A stretch of 54,928 nt of DNA. Source: Devosia sp. Its GTDB lineage: Bacteria; Pseudomonadota; Alphaproteobacteria; Rhizobiales; Devosiaceae. Below the pieces are notes generated by a model. The model made no database searches. It saw nothing but the letters and a program-made list of their open reading frames with translations, and was not told where the DNA came from. Each line of letters opens with the position of its first letter. The first letter of the stretch is position 1. The translations under genes were made by a program, and so were the position numbers. Shown here piece by piece: positions 1 to 9,202 of this stretch. The DNA is taken from contig NZ_JACZKG010000081.1 of assembly GCF_014860165.1 (NCBI RefSeq), positions 1 to 54,928 on the forward strand, read 5' to 3'.

Positions 1-15
1 GGGGTGGGGTGGGGT
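1..15. repeat. (GGGGT)3 simple repeat at window edge
   Basis: Three perfect copies of GGGGT open the window, downstream of the hydroxyacid dehydrogenase stop at 48. The tract may continue outside the window. No function can be assigned. Confidence 0.5.
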
Positions 16-47
16 CATACGCACCGACGTCGCGGCGGGAAAGCCCG

Positions 48-1055
48 TCACGCCAATCGCTCCAGCAGCGCCGGCTCGATCTCGAACTCCATCGGCACGC
101 CACCCACGAAGCGCTCGATTTCCTCGATCGCCATTTGCCCCAGCCGCAGCCGCTCGGTGCCGACAGCGCCGGCCACATGCGGCGTCAGGAACACATTGGG
201 CAGGGTATAGAGTGGCGAACCCGGCGCCGGAATCTCGGGATCGGTCACATCGATCACCGCGTGGATGCGCCCGGTCTGCAATTCGGCTACCAGTGCCGCT
301 TCGTCGACCAGCGCGCCGCGCGCCGTATTGATGAATGCCGCTCCATCCCGCATCAGCTTGAACTGCCTGGCCCCGATCATCGCCCGCGTCGAGGGCAGGG
401 ACGGCGCATGGATGGACACCACATCCGAACGCATCATCAGGCTGTCGAGATCGACCAGCTCGGCCCCCACAAGCATCGGATCGTCGGGCTGCACGAACGG
501 ATCGCTGATCAGCACGGTGAAGTCGAACCCCATGAGTAGCCGCGCCACCTTGCGCCCGATGCGCGATGCACCCACCAGCCCAATGGTCCGGTGATAGTTG
601 CCGATCGGCTCGTCCATCAGCGCGTAGCTGCTGCGCCGGCCGGGATCGGCCCGATAGCGGTCGCGCAGCTCGAACACCCGCTTGTTGGCGAAAATGATCG
701 AGGCCAGCGTGAACTCGGCCACCGGAACCGCGTTGGCGTCGGCGGCATGCGTCACCCGGATGCCGGCCGCATATACGGCCGGGTCCAGTGTGAACTTCAC
801 AGTGCCTGCCGAATGGGCGATGAGCTTGAGGCTTGGTGCGGAGCGGATCACGTCTTCGGTCACAACAGGGCAACCCCAGCCGGTGACGAGAATGTCGATC
901 TCGCCCAGGATGGCACGGGCTTCTGCGCTGGAGAAATCCTCCAGCGGCGCGGCCCGCACGATGTCGCAACTGCGCGCCAGCCGCGCCAGCGCATCGGCGT
1001 CGAACACATGCCTTGTCTTGTCCGCCGCCATGGCGAAGGCGAGTTTAGGCCGCAT
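48..1055 (-). CDS. D-isomer-specific 2-hydroxyacid dehydrogenase
   Basis: A 335-residue NAD(P)-dependent 2-hydroxyacid dehydrogenase of the formate/glycerate dehydrogenase family, expected to interconvert a 2-keto acid and a D-2-hydroxy acid in the cytoplasm. Seen: a Rossmann glycine motif GASRIG near residue 162, the NTARG segment carrying the substrate-binding Arg near 245, and TPHVAG with the catalytic His near 292. The ATG at 1055 shares one base with the TGA of the DUF2264 gene (TGATG); a TTG just before it is a weaker start. It is the last gene of the polysaccharide/ABC operon, so it may reduce or oxidise a sugar-acid product of that pathway. The exact substrate cannot be read from sequence. 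Confidence 0.85.
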   Translation of the reverse strand: MRPKLAFAMAADKTRHVFDADALARLARSCDIVRAAPLEDFSSAEARAILGEIDILVTGWGCPVVTEDVIRSAPSLKLIAHSAGTVKFTLDPAVYAAGIRVTHAADANAVPVAEFTLASIIFANKRVFELRDRYRADPGRRSSYALMDEPIGNYHRTIGLVGASRIGRKVARLLMGFDFTVLISDPFVQPDDPMLVGAELVDLDSLMMRSDVVSIHAPSLPSTRAMIGARQFKLMRDGAAFINTARGALVDEAALVAELQTGRIHAVIDVTDPEIPAPGSPLYTLPNVFLTPHVAGAVGTERLRLGQMAIEEIERFVGGVPMEFEIEPALLERLA

Positions 1056-2908
1056 CAAAACCGCTCCGGCACCAGAATGGCGCTGACATCCACACCCCTG
1101 CGGGCGAACAATGCTTCGAGATCTGCCAGGTCAGGCGCATCAGGCATCCGGCTCGCCGCCGCCTCGGCGTCCCCACCGGCAGGCAGCGCCATCGCCGCCG
1201 TCACCAGCACGGTCGTCCCTGCCGGGATCTCCCCGCGCAGCTGCGGCACGATGGTCTTGGAGACGATGAGATTGGTATTGGGCTGCGCCCTCTGCGCCCG
1301 GCCGTCGCGCTGACCGACCAGGTCCACGATGACGGAGACATCGGTGGCACTGCGCACACTGGCGCTGCCCTTCCCCTCCGCACAACGATCCGCATTCATA
1401 TCCGCCCGGGCAATGGCAAAGCCGCCCTCGGTGGCATGCAGCACCCGCGGCGTGGTGATCCGATGCACCCTGATATGCCAGGGATTGGCCGGCAGCAGCC
1501 AGGTCTCGACGGTCACATCCGCCCAAGGCTTCCACACGGCATGTAGCGTGTTACCGGCTATGCGCGCCGTCTCGTTGCTCTCGCGCACCCGATAATGCCG
1601 CCCGTCATCAGAAAAGCCGATCATGCCGTCGAAGGCGGCCAGGTTATAGGCCCGCTCGTCATTTTCGATGGAAAAGCCATAGCGCGAGGAATAGACGAAC
1701 TTGGCATATTTCTCGGCGCCCCAGCGCATCTGGAAATTCTGCTGTCCGCTCGACAGTGCCACCACATTGCCCTCGGTATGCATCATCACCATGCCCGGAT
1801 GCCTGAGCGGCACCGGCGCGGCATCGACGACCGCAGGCGTCTCCTCCGCCGTCCAGAACGGATGATCCTCGGGCAGGGCCAGCGGCAGGAAGGCCTTGAG
1901 CGCCCAATAGGGCGAACCGGCCGAATTGTAGTTCTCGGCCATCATCAGGCTGGGATAGCCATAACCCACCGACAGCACGCCATTTCCATGCGCGATCGGC
2001 TTGTCCGCCCACCAGCGCAGATGCCGCATGAACTGCCCCTTGATCTCGCCCCAGGGCAAAGCCTCGAGATCCGCAAAGGCCAGCGCGCCCCAGAAACCGC
2101 CGCAGGCGAAGCGATAGGTGAGGCTCCGCCCGAAGGCCAGCGTGCCGCCATCCTCGTCGAACCAGTGGCGGATATCCTTGGCAAACAGCGCCGCCCGCTC
2201 CTTGTAGGCCGCGACGCGCTTCTCATCGCCCCGTGCCAGCTTGGCATAGATCAGGCCATAAAAGTGCATGGCGAACGGGATATAGTGGTCGATCCGCCTG
2301 ATATCGCCGTCGCGATACCAGCCGTCGGCGATATAGAACCCATCCAGCTCTTCAAGATACTTCTCGGTCAGCGATCGATCGAATTCGACCCCACATTCCT
2401 CCAGCCCCAGATCGACCAGGATGCGGAAGAATTTCCAGTTATTGTCGGCATAGTCGAAGCTGCGGGCATGCTTGAGATATGCCGCGAGATTTCTCTTGGC
2501 TTTCTCGCTGAGCGGCTCCCACACCAGCTGTGGCAGCAGCCGCATGGTGAAACCGATCGCCGCCAGCTCGACCATGCGCTGGTCAGTCGAATTGACCGTG
2601 CCCCAATATTCGGGATGCTCGGGGTCCGTGCCATTGGCCAGCCCGCGCCGGTAGAGTTCCCAATGGTCGAACTTGCCGCCCCCGGCCGCCAACGGGGTCA
2701 GGCCCCAGAGCGGCCGGGCAAAGCCTTCCAGGTCCGCCGCCGCGCGGTCGAAATGGGCCGCCGCACCATCCAGCCGCACCCGCGCCCCGCCTTCGGAGAA
2801 ATAGGGCAGCAGCGGATTGAACAGGTCATGCAACGCTTTCTCGACATCCGCCCGGGTCTGGAGCGGATTGCCATGCAGCGGATTGGCGCTCACGGGATCG
2901 TGGGTCAT
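1055..2908 (-). CDS. DUF2264 domain-containing protein
   Basis: A 617-residue protein of the DUF2264 family (recognised from the overall pattern, e.g. the HWELYRRGLANGTDP region near residue 85 and the PEYWG segment near 100). Members are often found beside carbohydrate uptake genes and are predicted to have an N-terminal helical toroid and a C-terminal beta-sandwich. The sequence here fits that: Trp/Tyr/His-rich helical segments to about residue 390, then a beta-rich tail. No signal peptide is visible, so it is probably cytoplasmic and acts on an imported oligosaccharide. The ATG follows directly after the TAG of the upstream ATPase gene. A glycosidase or uronidase role is an inference from context only. 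Confidence 0.8.
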   Translation of the reverse strand: MTHDPVSANPLHGNPLQTRADVEKALHDLFNPLLPYFSEGGARVRLDGAAAHFDRAAADLEGFARPLWGLTPLAAGGGKFDHWELYRRGLANGTDPEHPEYWGTVNSTDQRMVELAAIGFTMRLLPQLVWEPLSEKAKRNLAAYLKHARSFDYADNNWKFFRILVDLGLEECGVEFDRSLTEKYLEELDGFYIADGWYRDGDIRRIDHYIPFAMHFYGLIYAKLARGDEKRVAAYKERAALFAKDIRHWFDEDGGTLAFGRSLTYRFACGGFWGALAFADLEALPWGEIKGQFMRHLRWWADKPIAHGNGVLSVGYGYPSLMMAENYNSAGSPYWALKAFLPLALPEDHPFWTAEETPAVVDAAPVPLRHPGMVMMHTEGNVVALSSGQQNFQMRWGAEKYAKFVYSSRYGFSIENDERAYNLAAFDGMIGFSDDGRHYRVRESNETARIAGNTLHAVWKPWADVTVETWLLPANPWHIRVHRITTPRVLHATEGGFAIARADMNADRCAEGKGSASVRSATDVSVIVDLVGQRDGRAQRAQPNTNLIVSKTIVPQLRGEIPAGTTVLVTAAMALPAGGDAEAAASRMPDAPDLADLEALFARRGVDVSAILVPERF

Positions 2909-3943
2909 CTAGGCAAATTCCTTCGCAGGCGCGTCTTCATAAGCGCCCTTCAAATCGAGTGTTTCGGCAAAGTGGCAGGCCGCTTCCTGTGCCGTCCCGT
3001 TGATGGGACGCAGCGCCGGCTTTTCGGTGCGGCAGCGGTCTTGGGCATATTTGCAGCGGGTGTGGAACGGGCATCCCACCGGCCGGTTGCCGAGATAGGG
3101 GATCTCGCCCCTTACCTCAGTCTTGCGCCCCTTGCGGCGCAGCGGATCGGCGATCGGCAGGGCTTCGAGCAGCAGCTCGGTATAGGGGTGGCGCGGGCGC
3201 TCGAACAGCATTTCGGTGGGCGCATTTTCCACCACATGCCCGAGATACATCACCACCACCCGGTCGGCGATGTAGTTCACCACGCCAAGGTCATGGCTGA
3301 TGAAGATGTAGGTCAACCCGAACTCGGCCTTGAGGTCCTCAAGCAGGTTGAGCACCTGCGCCTGGATCGAGACGTCCAGCGCCGACACCGCCTCGTCGGC
3401 AATCACCAGCTTGGGGTCCAGCACCAGCGCGCGGGCAATGCCGATGCGCTGGCGTTGGCCGCCCGAAAAGGCATGCGGATAGCGCCCCACGGCCTCGGCG
3501 GGAATGCCGACCTTTTCCAGTGTCGAGATCACGCGCTCTTCCAGTTCGCGGCCCTTGCAGATCTTGTGGATGCGCAGCGGCTCGGCGACGATGTCGAACA
3601 CCCGCATGTTCGGGTTCAGCGAACTCATCGGGTCCTGGAAGATCATGCGGATATCCTGCCGCCACGGCTTGATCTGCCGCTTGTTGAGCGAAGTCAGCTC
3701 GACGTCGCCACCCGCCTTGGGGTGATAGGTTACCGTCCCCTTGCTGACCTTCTGCGCCTGGATGATACAGCGCCCCAGCGTGGTCTTGCCGCAACCGCTT
3801 TCGCCCACGATGGCCAGCGTTTCGCCTGCCTCCACCGTCAGGTTGATATCGGTCAGCGCCGCCAGCTCGCGCGCCGGACCAAACCAGCCGCCGCCCAGCA
3901 CATAGGTCTTGGATAGGTTTTCGACCGTCAACAACGTGCTCAT
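2909..3943 (-). CDS. ABC transporter ATP-binding protein, DppF/OppF type
   Basis: A 344-residue ATPase of the peptide/nickel/oligosaccharide ABC family. Seen: Walker A GESGCGKTT near residue 48, the signature SGGQRQRIGIARAL, Walker B with LVIADEAVSALD, and the C-terminal oligopeptide-type extension with CPFHTRCKYAQDRC, a Cys-rich segment typical of DppD/DppF. It pairs with the adjacent DppD-type ATPase to power the two permeases at 4952-7083. Its ATG overlaps the upstream stop by four bases (ATGA), which indicates translational coupling. The cargo is probably an oligosaccharide rather than a peptide, given the lyase and DUF2264 genes in the operon. Confidence 0.92.
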   Translation of the reverse strand: MSTLLTVENLSKTYVLGGGWFGPARELAALTDINLTVEAGETLAIVGESGCGKTTLGRCIIQAQKVSKGTVTYHPKAGGDVELTSLNKRQIKPWRQDIRMIFQDPMSSLNPNMRVFDIVAEPLRIHKICKGRELEERVISTLEKVGIPAEAVGRYPHAFSGGQRQRIGIARALVLDPKLVIADEAVSALDVSIQAQVLNLLEDLKAEFGLTYIFISHDLGVVNYIADRVVVMYLGHVVENAPTEMLFERPRHPYTELLLEALPIADPLRRKGRKTEVRGEIPYLGNRPVGCPFHTRCKYAQDRCRTEKPALRPINGTAQEAACHFAETLDLKGAYEDAPAKEFA

Positions 3944-4962
3944 GCCACCGCCTCCACCGGTTGCCGCGTCAGCAGATGGCAGCGCGCATGGTGCCCGTTG
4001 CCCACATCGGTGCGCTCCGGCCGCACCGTGGCGCAGGGCTCGAACGCATAGGGGCAGCGGCTGGTAAAGGCACAGCCGTCGGGCCGGTCCCGGGGTGCCG
4101 GCACAGTGCCCTTGATGGGCGACAGCCGCACCCGCTCGGCCTTGCGCGCCATCTTGGGTATCGAGCTCATCAGCGCCTGGGTATAGGGGTGGCTGGGCCG
4201 CGCGAAGACGTCATAGACGCTGCCCTGCTCCACCACATCGCCCAGATACATCACCGCCACTTCGTCGGCGATCTCGGCCACCACGCCCAGGTCGTGGGTG
4301 ATAAACAGCATGGCCATGCCGAAATCGGCCTGCAGCTGCCGAAGCAGATCGAGGATCTGCGCCTGCGTGGTCACATCGAGCGCCGTGGTCGGCTCGTCCG
4401 CGATCAGCACCTGCGGCGTGCAGGCCAGGGCCATGGCGATCATCGCGCGCTGCCGCAGCCCGCCGCTGAGCTCGAACGGATAGGCCTCGGCCCGCTGCCG
4501 CGCGCCGGGAATGCCCACCTGGTCGAGCAATGCCACCGTACGCTCCCGCGCCGCCTTGGGCTTGAGCCCCTCATGGAGGATCATCATCTCGTCGATCTGG
4601 TCGCCGATCGTATGCACCGGCGACAGCGAGCTCATCGGCTCCTGGAAGATCATCGAGATCTGGCTGCCGCGGATCGCCCGCAGCGGCAGGCTGTCCTGCT
4701 TGAGCCTGGCGATATCGGTGGGCGCCTCGCCCCCCGGCTGGAACAGGATCGAGCCGCGGGGAATGCTCGCATTGCGGTCGAGCAGCCGCAGCACCGCCCG
4801 CGCCGTCACCGACTTGCCGCAGCCGCTCTCGCCCACCAGCGCCAGCGTCTTGCCCGGCGTCAGCGTCAGATCCACCTGCCGCACCGCCTCGATATCGGCC
4901 TCGTCGGGCGACGAGAAGACAATGGACATGTCGGAAATAGTGAGGATGGGTTTATCGGCCAT
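3940..4962 (-). CDS. ABC transporter ATP-binding protein, DppD/OppD type
   Basis: The second ATPase of the peptide/oligosaccharide-type importer, about 340 residues. Seen: Walker [10 protein letters not shown], the signature segment [16 protein letters not shown], Walker [16 protein letters not shown], and the Cys-containing C-terminal segment [14 protein letters not shown]. The start is not settled: ATG 4962 gives MADKPIL and an 11-base overlap with the permease stop, while ATG 4977 or GTG 4980 lies about 9 to 12 bases after a GGAG. Upstream in-frame TTG codons are less likely. It is encoded between the permeases and the DppF-type ATPase, the usual order for this family. Confidence 0.9.
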   Translation of the reverse strand: MADKPILTISDMSIVFSSPDEADIEAVRQVDLTLTPGKTLALVGESGCGKSVTARAVLRLLDRNASIPRGSILFQPGGEAPTDIARLKQDSLPLRAIRGSQISMIFQEPMSSLSPVHTIGDQIDEMMILHEGLKPKAARERTVALLDQVGIPGARQRAEAYPFELSGGLRQRAMIAMALACTPQVLIADEPTTALDVTTQAQILDLLRQLQADFGMAMLFITHDLGVVAEIADEVAVMYLGDVVEQGSVYDVFARPSHPYTQALMSSIPKMARKAERVRLSPIKGTVPAPRDRPDGCAFTSRCPYAFEPCATVRPERTDVGNGHHARCHLLTRQPVEAVA

Positions 4963-6094
4963 GGGGATCAGCGGCATCACGGAGGCCGTCTCCAAAGAAG
5001 TTCATCGACAAAATGATCACCACTACGCAGATGCCGGGTGTCAGCAGCCAGGGTGCGGTGGCCAGCGTCCGGATGTTCTGTGCGTCCTGCAGCAGGGTGC
5101 CCCAGCTCACGATCGGTGCCTGCAGGCCAAGTCCGAGAAAGCTCAGCGCCGTCTCGGCCAGGATCATGCCCGGAATGGCCAGGGTGGCCGCAGCAATGAT
5201 GTGGCTCATGAAGCTGGGCACCATATGGCGGGTGATGATGCGCCAGTCGCTGGCCCCGTCGAGCTGCGCCGCCGTCACGAAATCCTCGGTTCGCAGGCTC
5301 AGGAACCGCCCCCGCACCACGCGCGCCAGCTCCGTCCAGCCGATCAGCGATAGGATCAGCGTGATGGCAAAATAGGTCTGCAGCGCGCTCCAGTCCTTGG
5401 GCATGGCGGCGGCGAGCCCCAGCCAGAGCGGAATGGTCGGCATCGAGCGGATGAACTCGACCACGCGCATCACCGCCGTATCGAACCAGCCGCCATAGAA
5501 TCCGGCAAACCCGCCGATGATGATGCCGAAGAACAGGCTCAGCGTGACGCCGGCGAGGCCAATGGAAAGCGAAATCCGCGTGCCATGGATCAACCGGCTC
5601 AGCAGGTCCCGCCCCAGCCGGTCGGCGCCCAGCACGTAGAACGGCGCCCGCGGCTCGGTCACGCCCATCAGCTTGACCGACATGGGAATGAAGCCGGCCA
5701 GCAGATAGGGCTTGCTCGGCACGAAGAACTGCACCGGAATGCGTTCCTCCGGGTCGATCACGAAGGTGCGGCGCAAAGCCACCGGGTCGATCTCAGTCTT
5801 GTAGCCATTCACATGCAGCTGGAACGACCACGATCCGTCCGGCTCGGTGGCAATGAGCTGGATGCCCTGGGGCGGCGCATAGGTATAGCGCGCGCTATAG
5901 GCCGACGGATCGGTCGGCGCGAGAAACTCGGCCAGCACAGCCACCAGGTAGAAGGCGGCCACGACCCACAGGCTGACCAGCGCCAGCCGGTGCTGTCTGA
6001 ACCGGCGCCACATCAGCCCGAACTGGCTCTCACGCTTCGCCGGCACAATGGCCCTGGCCTTGGCTTGAACGGGTGTCATCGTATCCACGGCCAT
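4952..6094 (-). CDS. ABC transporter permease, DppC type, with long periplasmic insert
   Basis: A 380-residue inner-membrane permease. The ATG at 6094 gives MAVDTMTPVQ and shares one base with the TGA of the upstream permease. The N-terminal membrane segment is at about residues 37-58. The conserved DppC-type GADRLGRD motif lies near residue 156, much later than in the usual 300-residue DppC. The 90 or so residues between look soluble and probably face the periplasm. The EAA loop region (TAAQLDGASDWRIITRHM) contacts the ATPases. Extended DppC-type permeases occur in some oligosaccharide importers, which suits this operon. Confidence 0.9.
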   Translation of the reverse strand: MAVDTMTPVQAKARAIVPAKRESQFGLMWRRFRQHRLALVSLWVVAAFYLVAVLAEFLAPTDPSAYSARYTYAPPQGIQLIATEPDGSWSFQLHVNGYKTEIDPVALRRTFVIDPEERIPVQFFVPSKPYLLAGFIPMSVKLMGVTEPRAPFYVLGADRLGRDLLSRLIHGTRISLSIGLAGVTLSLFFGIIIGGFAGFYGGWFDTAVMRVVEFIRSMPTIPLWLGLAAAMPKDWSALQTYFAITLILSLIGWTELARVVRGRFLSLRTEDFVTAAQLDGASDWRIITRHMVPSFMSHIIAAATLAIPGMILAETALSFLGLGLQAPIVSWGTLLQDAQNIRTLATAPWLLTPGICVVVIILSMNFFGDGLRDAADPHGR

Positions 6095-7083
6095 CACTTG
6101 CCCCCGTAACGAATGCGCGGATCGATCCAGGCAAGCAGGATGTCCGAAATTAGTGTTCCCACCACCGTCAGCACGCTGAGCAGCAGGATGATCGCGCCCG
6201 CCAGATACATGTCCTGAGTGGTCAGCGAACGCAGCAGCATGGGCCCGGCCGTCGGCAGGTTCATCACCACCGAGACGATGACGGAGCCCGAAACCAGCGC
6301 CGGCAGCAGCCAGCCGATGGTTGAGATCAGCGGATTGAGCGCCAACCGGACCGGATATTTCAGCACCACCTTCCACTCCGGCAGGCCTTTGGCCCGGGCT
6401 GTAGTGACGTAAGGCTTCTTGAGTTCGTCGAGCAGGTTGGCGCGCAGAATGCGAATGAGTTCGGCCGTACCACCCGTCGCCAGCACCAGGATGGGCGCCC
6501 AGGCATGGCTCAGGAAATCCCAGATGCGGGGCAGGCTCCAGCGCGCATTCTCGAATTCGGGCGAGAACAGGCCGCCCAGCGTGGTGCCGAACCAGGTAAA
6601 GGCGAGATACATCAGGATGAGCGCGAAGAAGAAATTGGGGACGGCGAGGCCGATGAAGCCACCGATCGTGGCGAGATAGTCGCCCAGCGAATATTTGCGC
6701 ACCGCCGCATAGATGCCGATGGGCAACGCGACCAACCACATGACCACCACGGCCAGGCCTTCGAGCAGGATGGAATAGCCCAGCCGGCCCCAGATCAGCT
6801 CCCATACCGGCCGTTTCCATTCGAAGCTGTGGCCGAAATTGCCCTGTACGATGCCCGTGACCCATTTCCAGTACTGGACATAGAACGGCTCACCCAGGCC
6901 ATATTGACTGCGCAGGTTCTCGATGACCCTGGGGTCGACCTGGTCGCCGGTGGCAGAGAGCGATGCGATATAGCTTGTAAGATAGTCGCCCGGCGGCAGC
7001 TGGATGATGGCGAAGGCCACGATGGACACGGCCACCAGCGTCAGCAGCATGGCGATGAAACGTTGAATGATATAGCCGACCAT
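6094..7083 (-). CDS. ABC transporter permease, DppB type
   Basis: A 329-residue inner-membrane permease of the DppB/OppB family. Seen: the N-terminal transmembrane helix (MVGYIIQRFIAMLLTLV), the PGDYL segment after it, five further hydrophobic helices and an EAA-like loop (TTARAKGLPEWKVVLKY). It forms the translocation pore with the DppC-type permease encoded immediately downstream. It lies 78 bases after the binding-protein gene, with a GC-rich stem-loop between them that could lower its expression relative to the binding protein. Confidence 0.92.
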   Translation of the reverse strand: MVGYIIQRFIAMLLTLVAVSIVAFAIIQLPPGDYLTSYIASLSATGDQVDPRVIENLRSQYGLGEPFYVQYWKWVTGIVQGNFGHSFEWKRPVWELIWGRLGYSILLEGLAVVVMWLVALPIGIYAAVRKYSLGDYLATIGGFIGLAVPNFFFALILMYLAFTWFGTTLGGLFSPEFENARWSLPRIWDFLSHAWAPILVLATGGTAELIRILRANLLDELKKPYVTTARAKGLPEWKVVLKYPVRLALNPLISTIGWLLPALVSGSVIVSVVMNLPTAGPMLLRSLTTQDMYLAGAIILLLSVLTVVGTLISDILLAWIDPRIRYGGK

Positions 7084-7110
7084 GATGCCTGTCCCGCGAA
7101 GTTGGGGTTC

Positions 7111-7136
7111 CCCCGCAGCTTGGTATCGCCGCGGGG
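7111..7136 (-). other. stem-loop between binding-protein and permease genes
   Basis: CCCCGC at 7111-7116 pairs with GCGGGG at 7131-7136 around a 14-base loop. It has no U-run. In ABC operons such hairpins after the binding-protein gene often protect the upstream mRNA or partly stop transcription; here that is inferred. Confidence 0.35.
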
Positions 7137-7161
7137 AGATTGAGCGAGGGGAGGTGCTCGC

Positions 7162-9090
7162 TTATTCGAAGTACCAGACCGTCGGATCCATCGAAGCCGG
7201 GGTCGGGAAGAGCCAGGCGTTGAACATCGATTCCGGCGCATTCTTGAGGTTGTTCCGGATGATCGAATAGGAATTCGGCATCAGGCTCACCCCGATGACC
7301 GGGAACTCTTCCTTGGTGATGGCGAGCACCTGGTTGAACAAGTCGGCACGCGCCTCCGGCGTCGCAGCGGCACGGACCTGGTTATAGAGGTCCATCTGCT
7401 GCTTGGCCCAGTCTGCCGGCTCTTCGGCGATTTCCGGACGGGTGCCGTTGAACCACTGCGCCCAGCGATAGGCCCAGACCGATTCATCGCTGAACGGGAA
7501 GTAGTAGCGCGGCTCCTGCAGGGCCTCTATGCCACCGTCGCCGGCCCAGACCTGGGCGTCGAACTCACCAGCCGGGCGCTTTTCGTAGAACAGCGTGCGG
7601 TCGATATTGTTGAGCTCGATCTCGACACCGGCAGCGCCCAGCTGCAGTTGCATGATTTCGAGCATGTCGATCCACTCGGGACGCAGCGCCGAAATCACGT
7701 CGACGGTGATCTTGACCGGGTTGCCGTCGCTGGCGAGGTAGATGCCGTCGCCATTCTTCTCGGTCAGGCCCGCCGCCGCAAAGTGCTCGGCGGCGAGGTC
7801 GGGGTCGAACTCGGTATACTGCTTGGCCAGCTCCTCGTCATAGAAGTTGGACTCGGGGCGCGGCGCGACCTGGAAGGGCTCGCCCTGGCCGGTAAACACC
7901 ACGTCGATGATTTCCTGCCGGTCGATGGCGTGGGAAATGCCGATGCGGAAGTCCTTGTTCTGGTAGAGCTCGCGCTTGACCGGATCGAGGTGGTTGAGGT
8001 TGAGCTGCAGCACCAGGGTGTTGGATGCCGACGGGATCACTTCACCCAGGTGATAGCCGCCAGCTTCCTGCCCGTCGAAGAACAGCGGCTTGTTGGTGGT
8101 CGTGGCGATGTGGCGTTCCTGGAAGTCGATCTCGCCATTGAGGGCGGCAAGCGTCAGTTCTTCCACGCCGCCCTGGCTCACGCGCATGTCCAGCGCGTCG
8201 ATATAGGGCAGCTGGTTCCCCTCGGCGTCGGTCTTCCAGTAATAGGGATTGCGCTTCCAGGTGACGCGCTGGGCATTGGCCGTCAGCGGCGTCTCGATCA
8301 CCCAGGCATAGATGCTGGGCAGGTCCGGATTGGCGAAGCGGATGGTTTCCCAGCCCCAGGCACAGCGGTCCTGCAGGTAGAGCGCCCAGCTGTCAAAGCC
8401 GGCCGCTTTCGCATCGGCCTCTGCATTCTCGTTATAGGTGGGGTGGAACTGGCTGCAATAGGCCTTCTGCAGCGACGTGATGTGAATGCCGTCGACCCCG
8501 GCAATGGTCTCCATGAACATGCCGTTCGGCTTGCCGAACTTGAACTTGAAGTTGTAGTCGTCGATGACTTCCATGGTCGCCGGGTTGTTCTTGTTGTCGA
8601 TCCAGCTGCCCGCTGCATAGTCGGGGTCCTGGTACATTTCGACGGCGAAGGCGAGGTCCGCAGTGGTCAGCGGCGTACCGTCGGACCACTTGACGCCTTC
8701 GCGCAGCTTGAAGGTGAATTCGGTCGCGTCCGCGTTGACTTCCCAGCTCTCGGCCAGGTTCGGCACCACCGTCTTCCACTCATGGTCGTAACGGACCAGG
8801 CTGTCATAGGCCACGGTCTTGACGATCAGGCCGTTGTCGCCGCCGCCATTGAGGCCCATGCGCCAGGTGCCGCCATAGGTGCCGATGGCATCGGCGGGCA
8901 CGACCAGCGGGTTGGCCGGCAGGCGTTCTTCCAGCGGCGGTAGCTCGCCGCTTGCCACCATGGCCTCGAGTGCGGGCGCCTGGCCTGCGGCCAGCGCCTG
9001 CCCGGCAGCCAGCAGTGCGGCTACCGCCACGGCACCGGCGAGCCTGAGGCTCAGTTGGCCCCTGCTCGGACCGAAACTTGAATGCTTCAT
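7162..9090 (-). CDS. ABC transporter substrate-binding protein, family 5 (peptide/oligosaccharide)
   Basis: A 642-residue periplasmic solute-binding protein of the extracellular family 5 (SBP_bac_5). The ATG at 9090 is preceded by GGGAGG at good spacing and starts a signal peptide (MKHSSFGPSR, hydrophobic stretch, cleavage probably near ALAAGQA). Seen: the family segment TFKLREGVKWSDGTPLTTADLAFAVE is represented by its core KLREGVKWSDG near residue 120, and a C-terminal IDRQEI region. It is longer than dipeptide-binding DppA (about 535), like members that bind oligosaccharides. It is the second gene of the operon, after the heparinase-like lyase, and delivers ligand to the permeases downstream. 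Confidence 0.92.
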   Translation of the reverse strand: MKHSSFGPSRGQLSLRLAGAVAVAALLAAGQALAAGQAPALEAMVASGELPPLEERLPANPLVVPADAIGTYGGTWRMGLNGGGDNGLIVKTVAYDSLVRYDHEWKTVVPNLAESWEVNADATEFTFKLREGVKWSDGTPLTTADLAFAVEMYQDPDYAAGSWIDNKNNPATMEVIDDYNFKFKFGKPNGMFMETIAGVDGIHITSLQKAYCSQFHPTYNENAEADAKAAGFDSWALYLQDRCAWGWETIRFANPDLPSIYAWVIETPLTANAQRVTWKRNPYYWKTDAEGNQLPYIDALDMRVSQGGVEELTLAALNGEIDFQERHIATTTNKPLFFDGQEAGGYHLGEVIPSASNTLVLQLNLNHLDPVKRELYQNKDFRIGISHAIDRQEIIDVVFTGQGEPFQVAPRPESNFYDEELAKQYTEFDPDLAAEHFAAAGLTEKNGDGIYLASDGNPVKITVDVISALRPEWIDMLEIMQLQLGAAGVEIELNNIDRTLFYEKRPAGEFDAQVWAGDGGIEALQEPRYYFPFSDESVWAYRWAQWFNGTRPEIAEEPADWAKQQMDLYNQVRAAATPEARADLFNQVLAITKEEFPVIGVSLMPNSYSIIRNNLKNAPESMFNAWLFPTPASMDPTVWYFE

Positions 9091-9171
9091 TGTCGTCCTC
9101 CCTTTTCCGGGCGCTCCCTGCCCGGGGTTGATTTCCGGCGGATGCCGACCTGGCGCCGCGCCCCTCATTGT

Positions 9172-9190
9172 GCCGGCCATTGGGGCCGGC
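9172..9190 (-). other. intercistronic hairpin after the lyase gene
   Basis: GCCGGCC (9172-9178) pairs with GGCCGGC (9184-9190) around five bases, just past the stop of the lyase gene. No U-run follows on the minus strand, so full termination is unlikely; it may tune the ratio of lyase to binding-protein mRNA. Confidence 0.35.
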
Positions 9191-9202
9191 GCTCCCGCTC
9201 GT

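Noticed and set aside
1..15. GGGGT repeats as a telomere-like or G-quadruplex element
   Set aside because: Only three units at the very window edge; too little sequence to judge.
1595..3916. Long plus-strand open frame (about 770 codons) opposite the DUF2264 and ATPase genes
   Set aside because: Rich in His, Arg, Gln and Asp with no known domain, typical of the antisense frame of GC-rich genes whose minus-strand products are clear.
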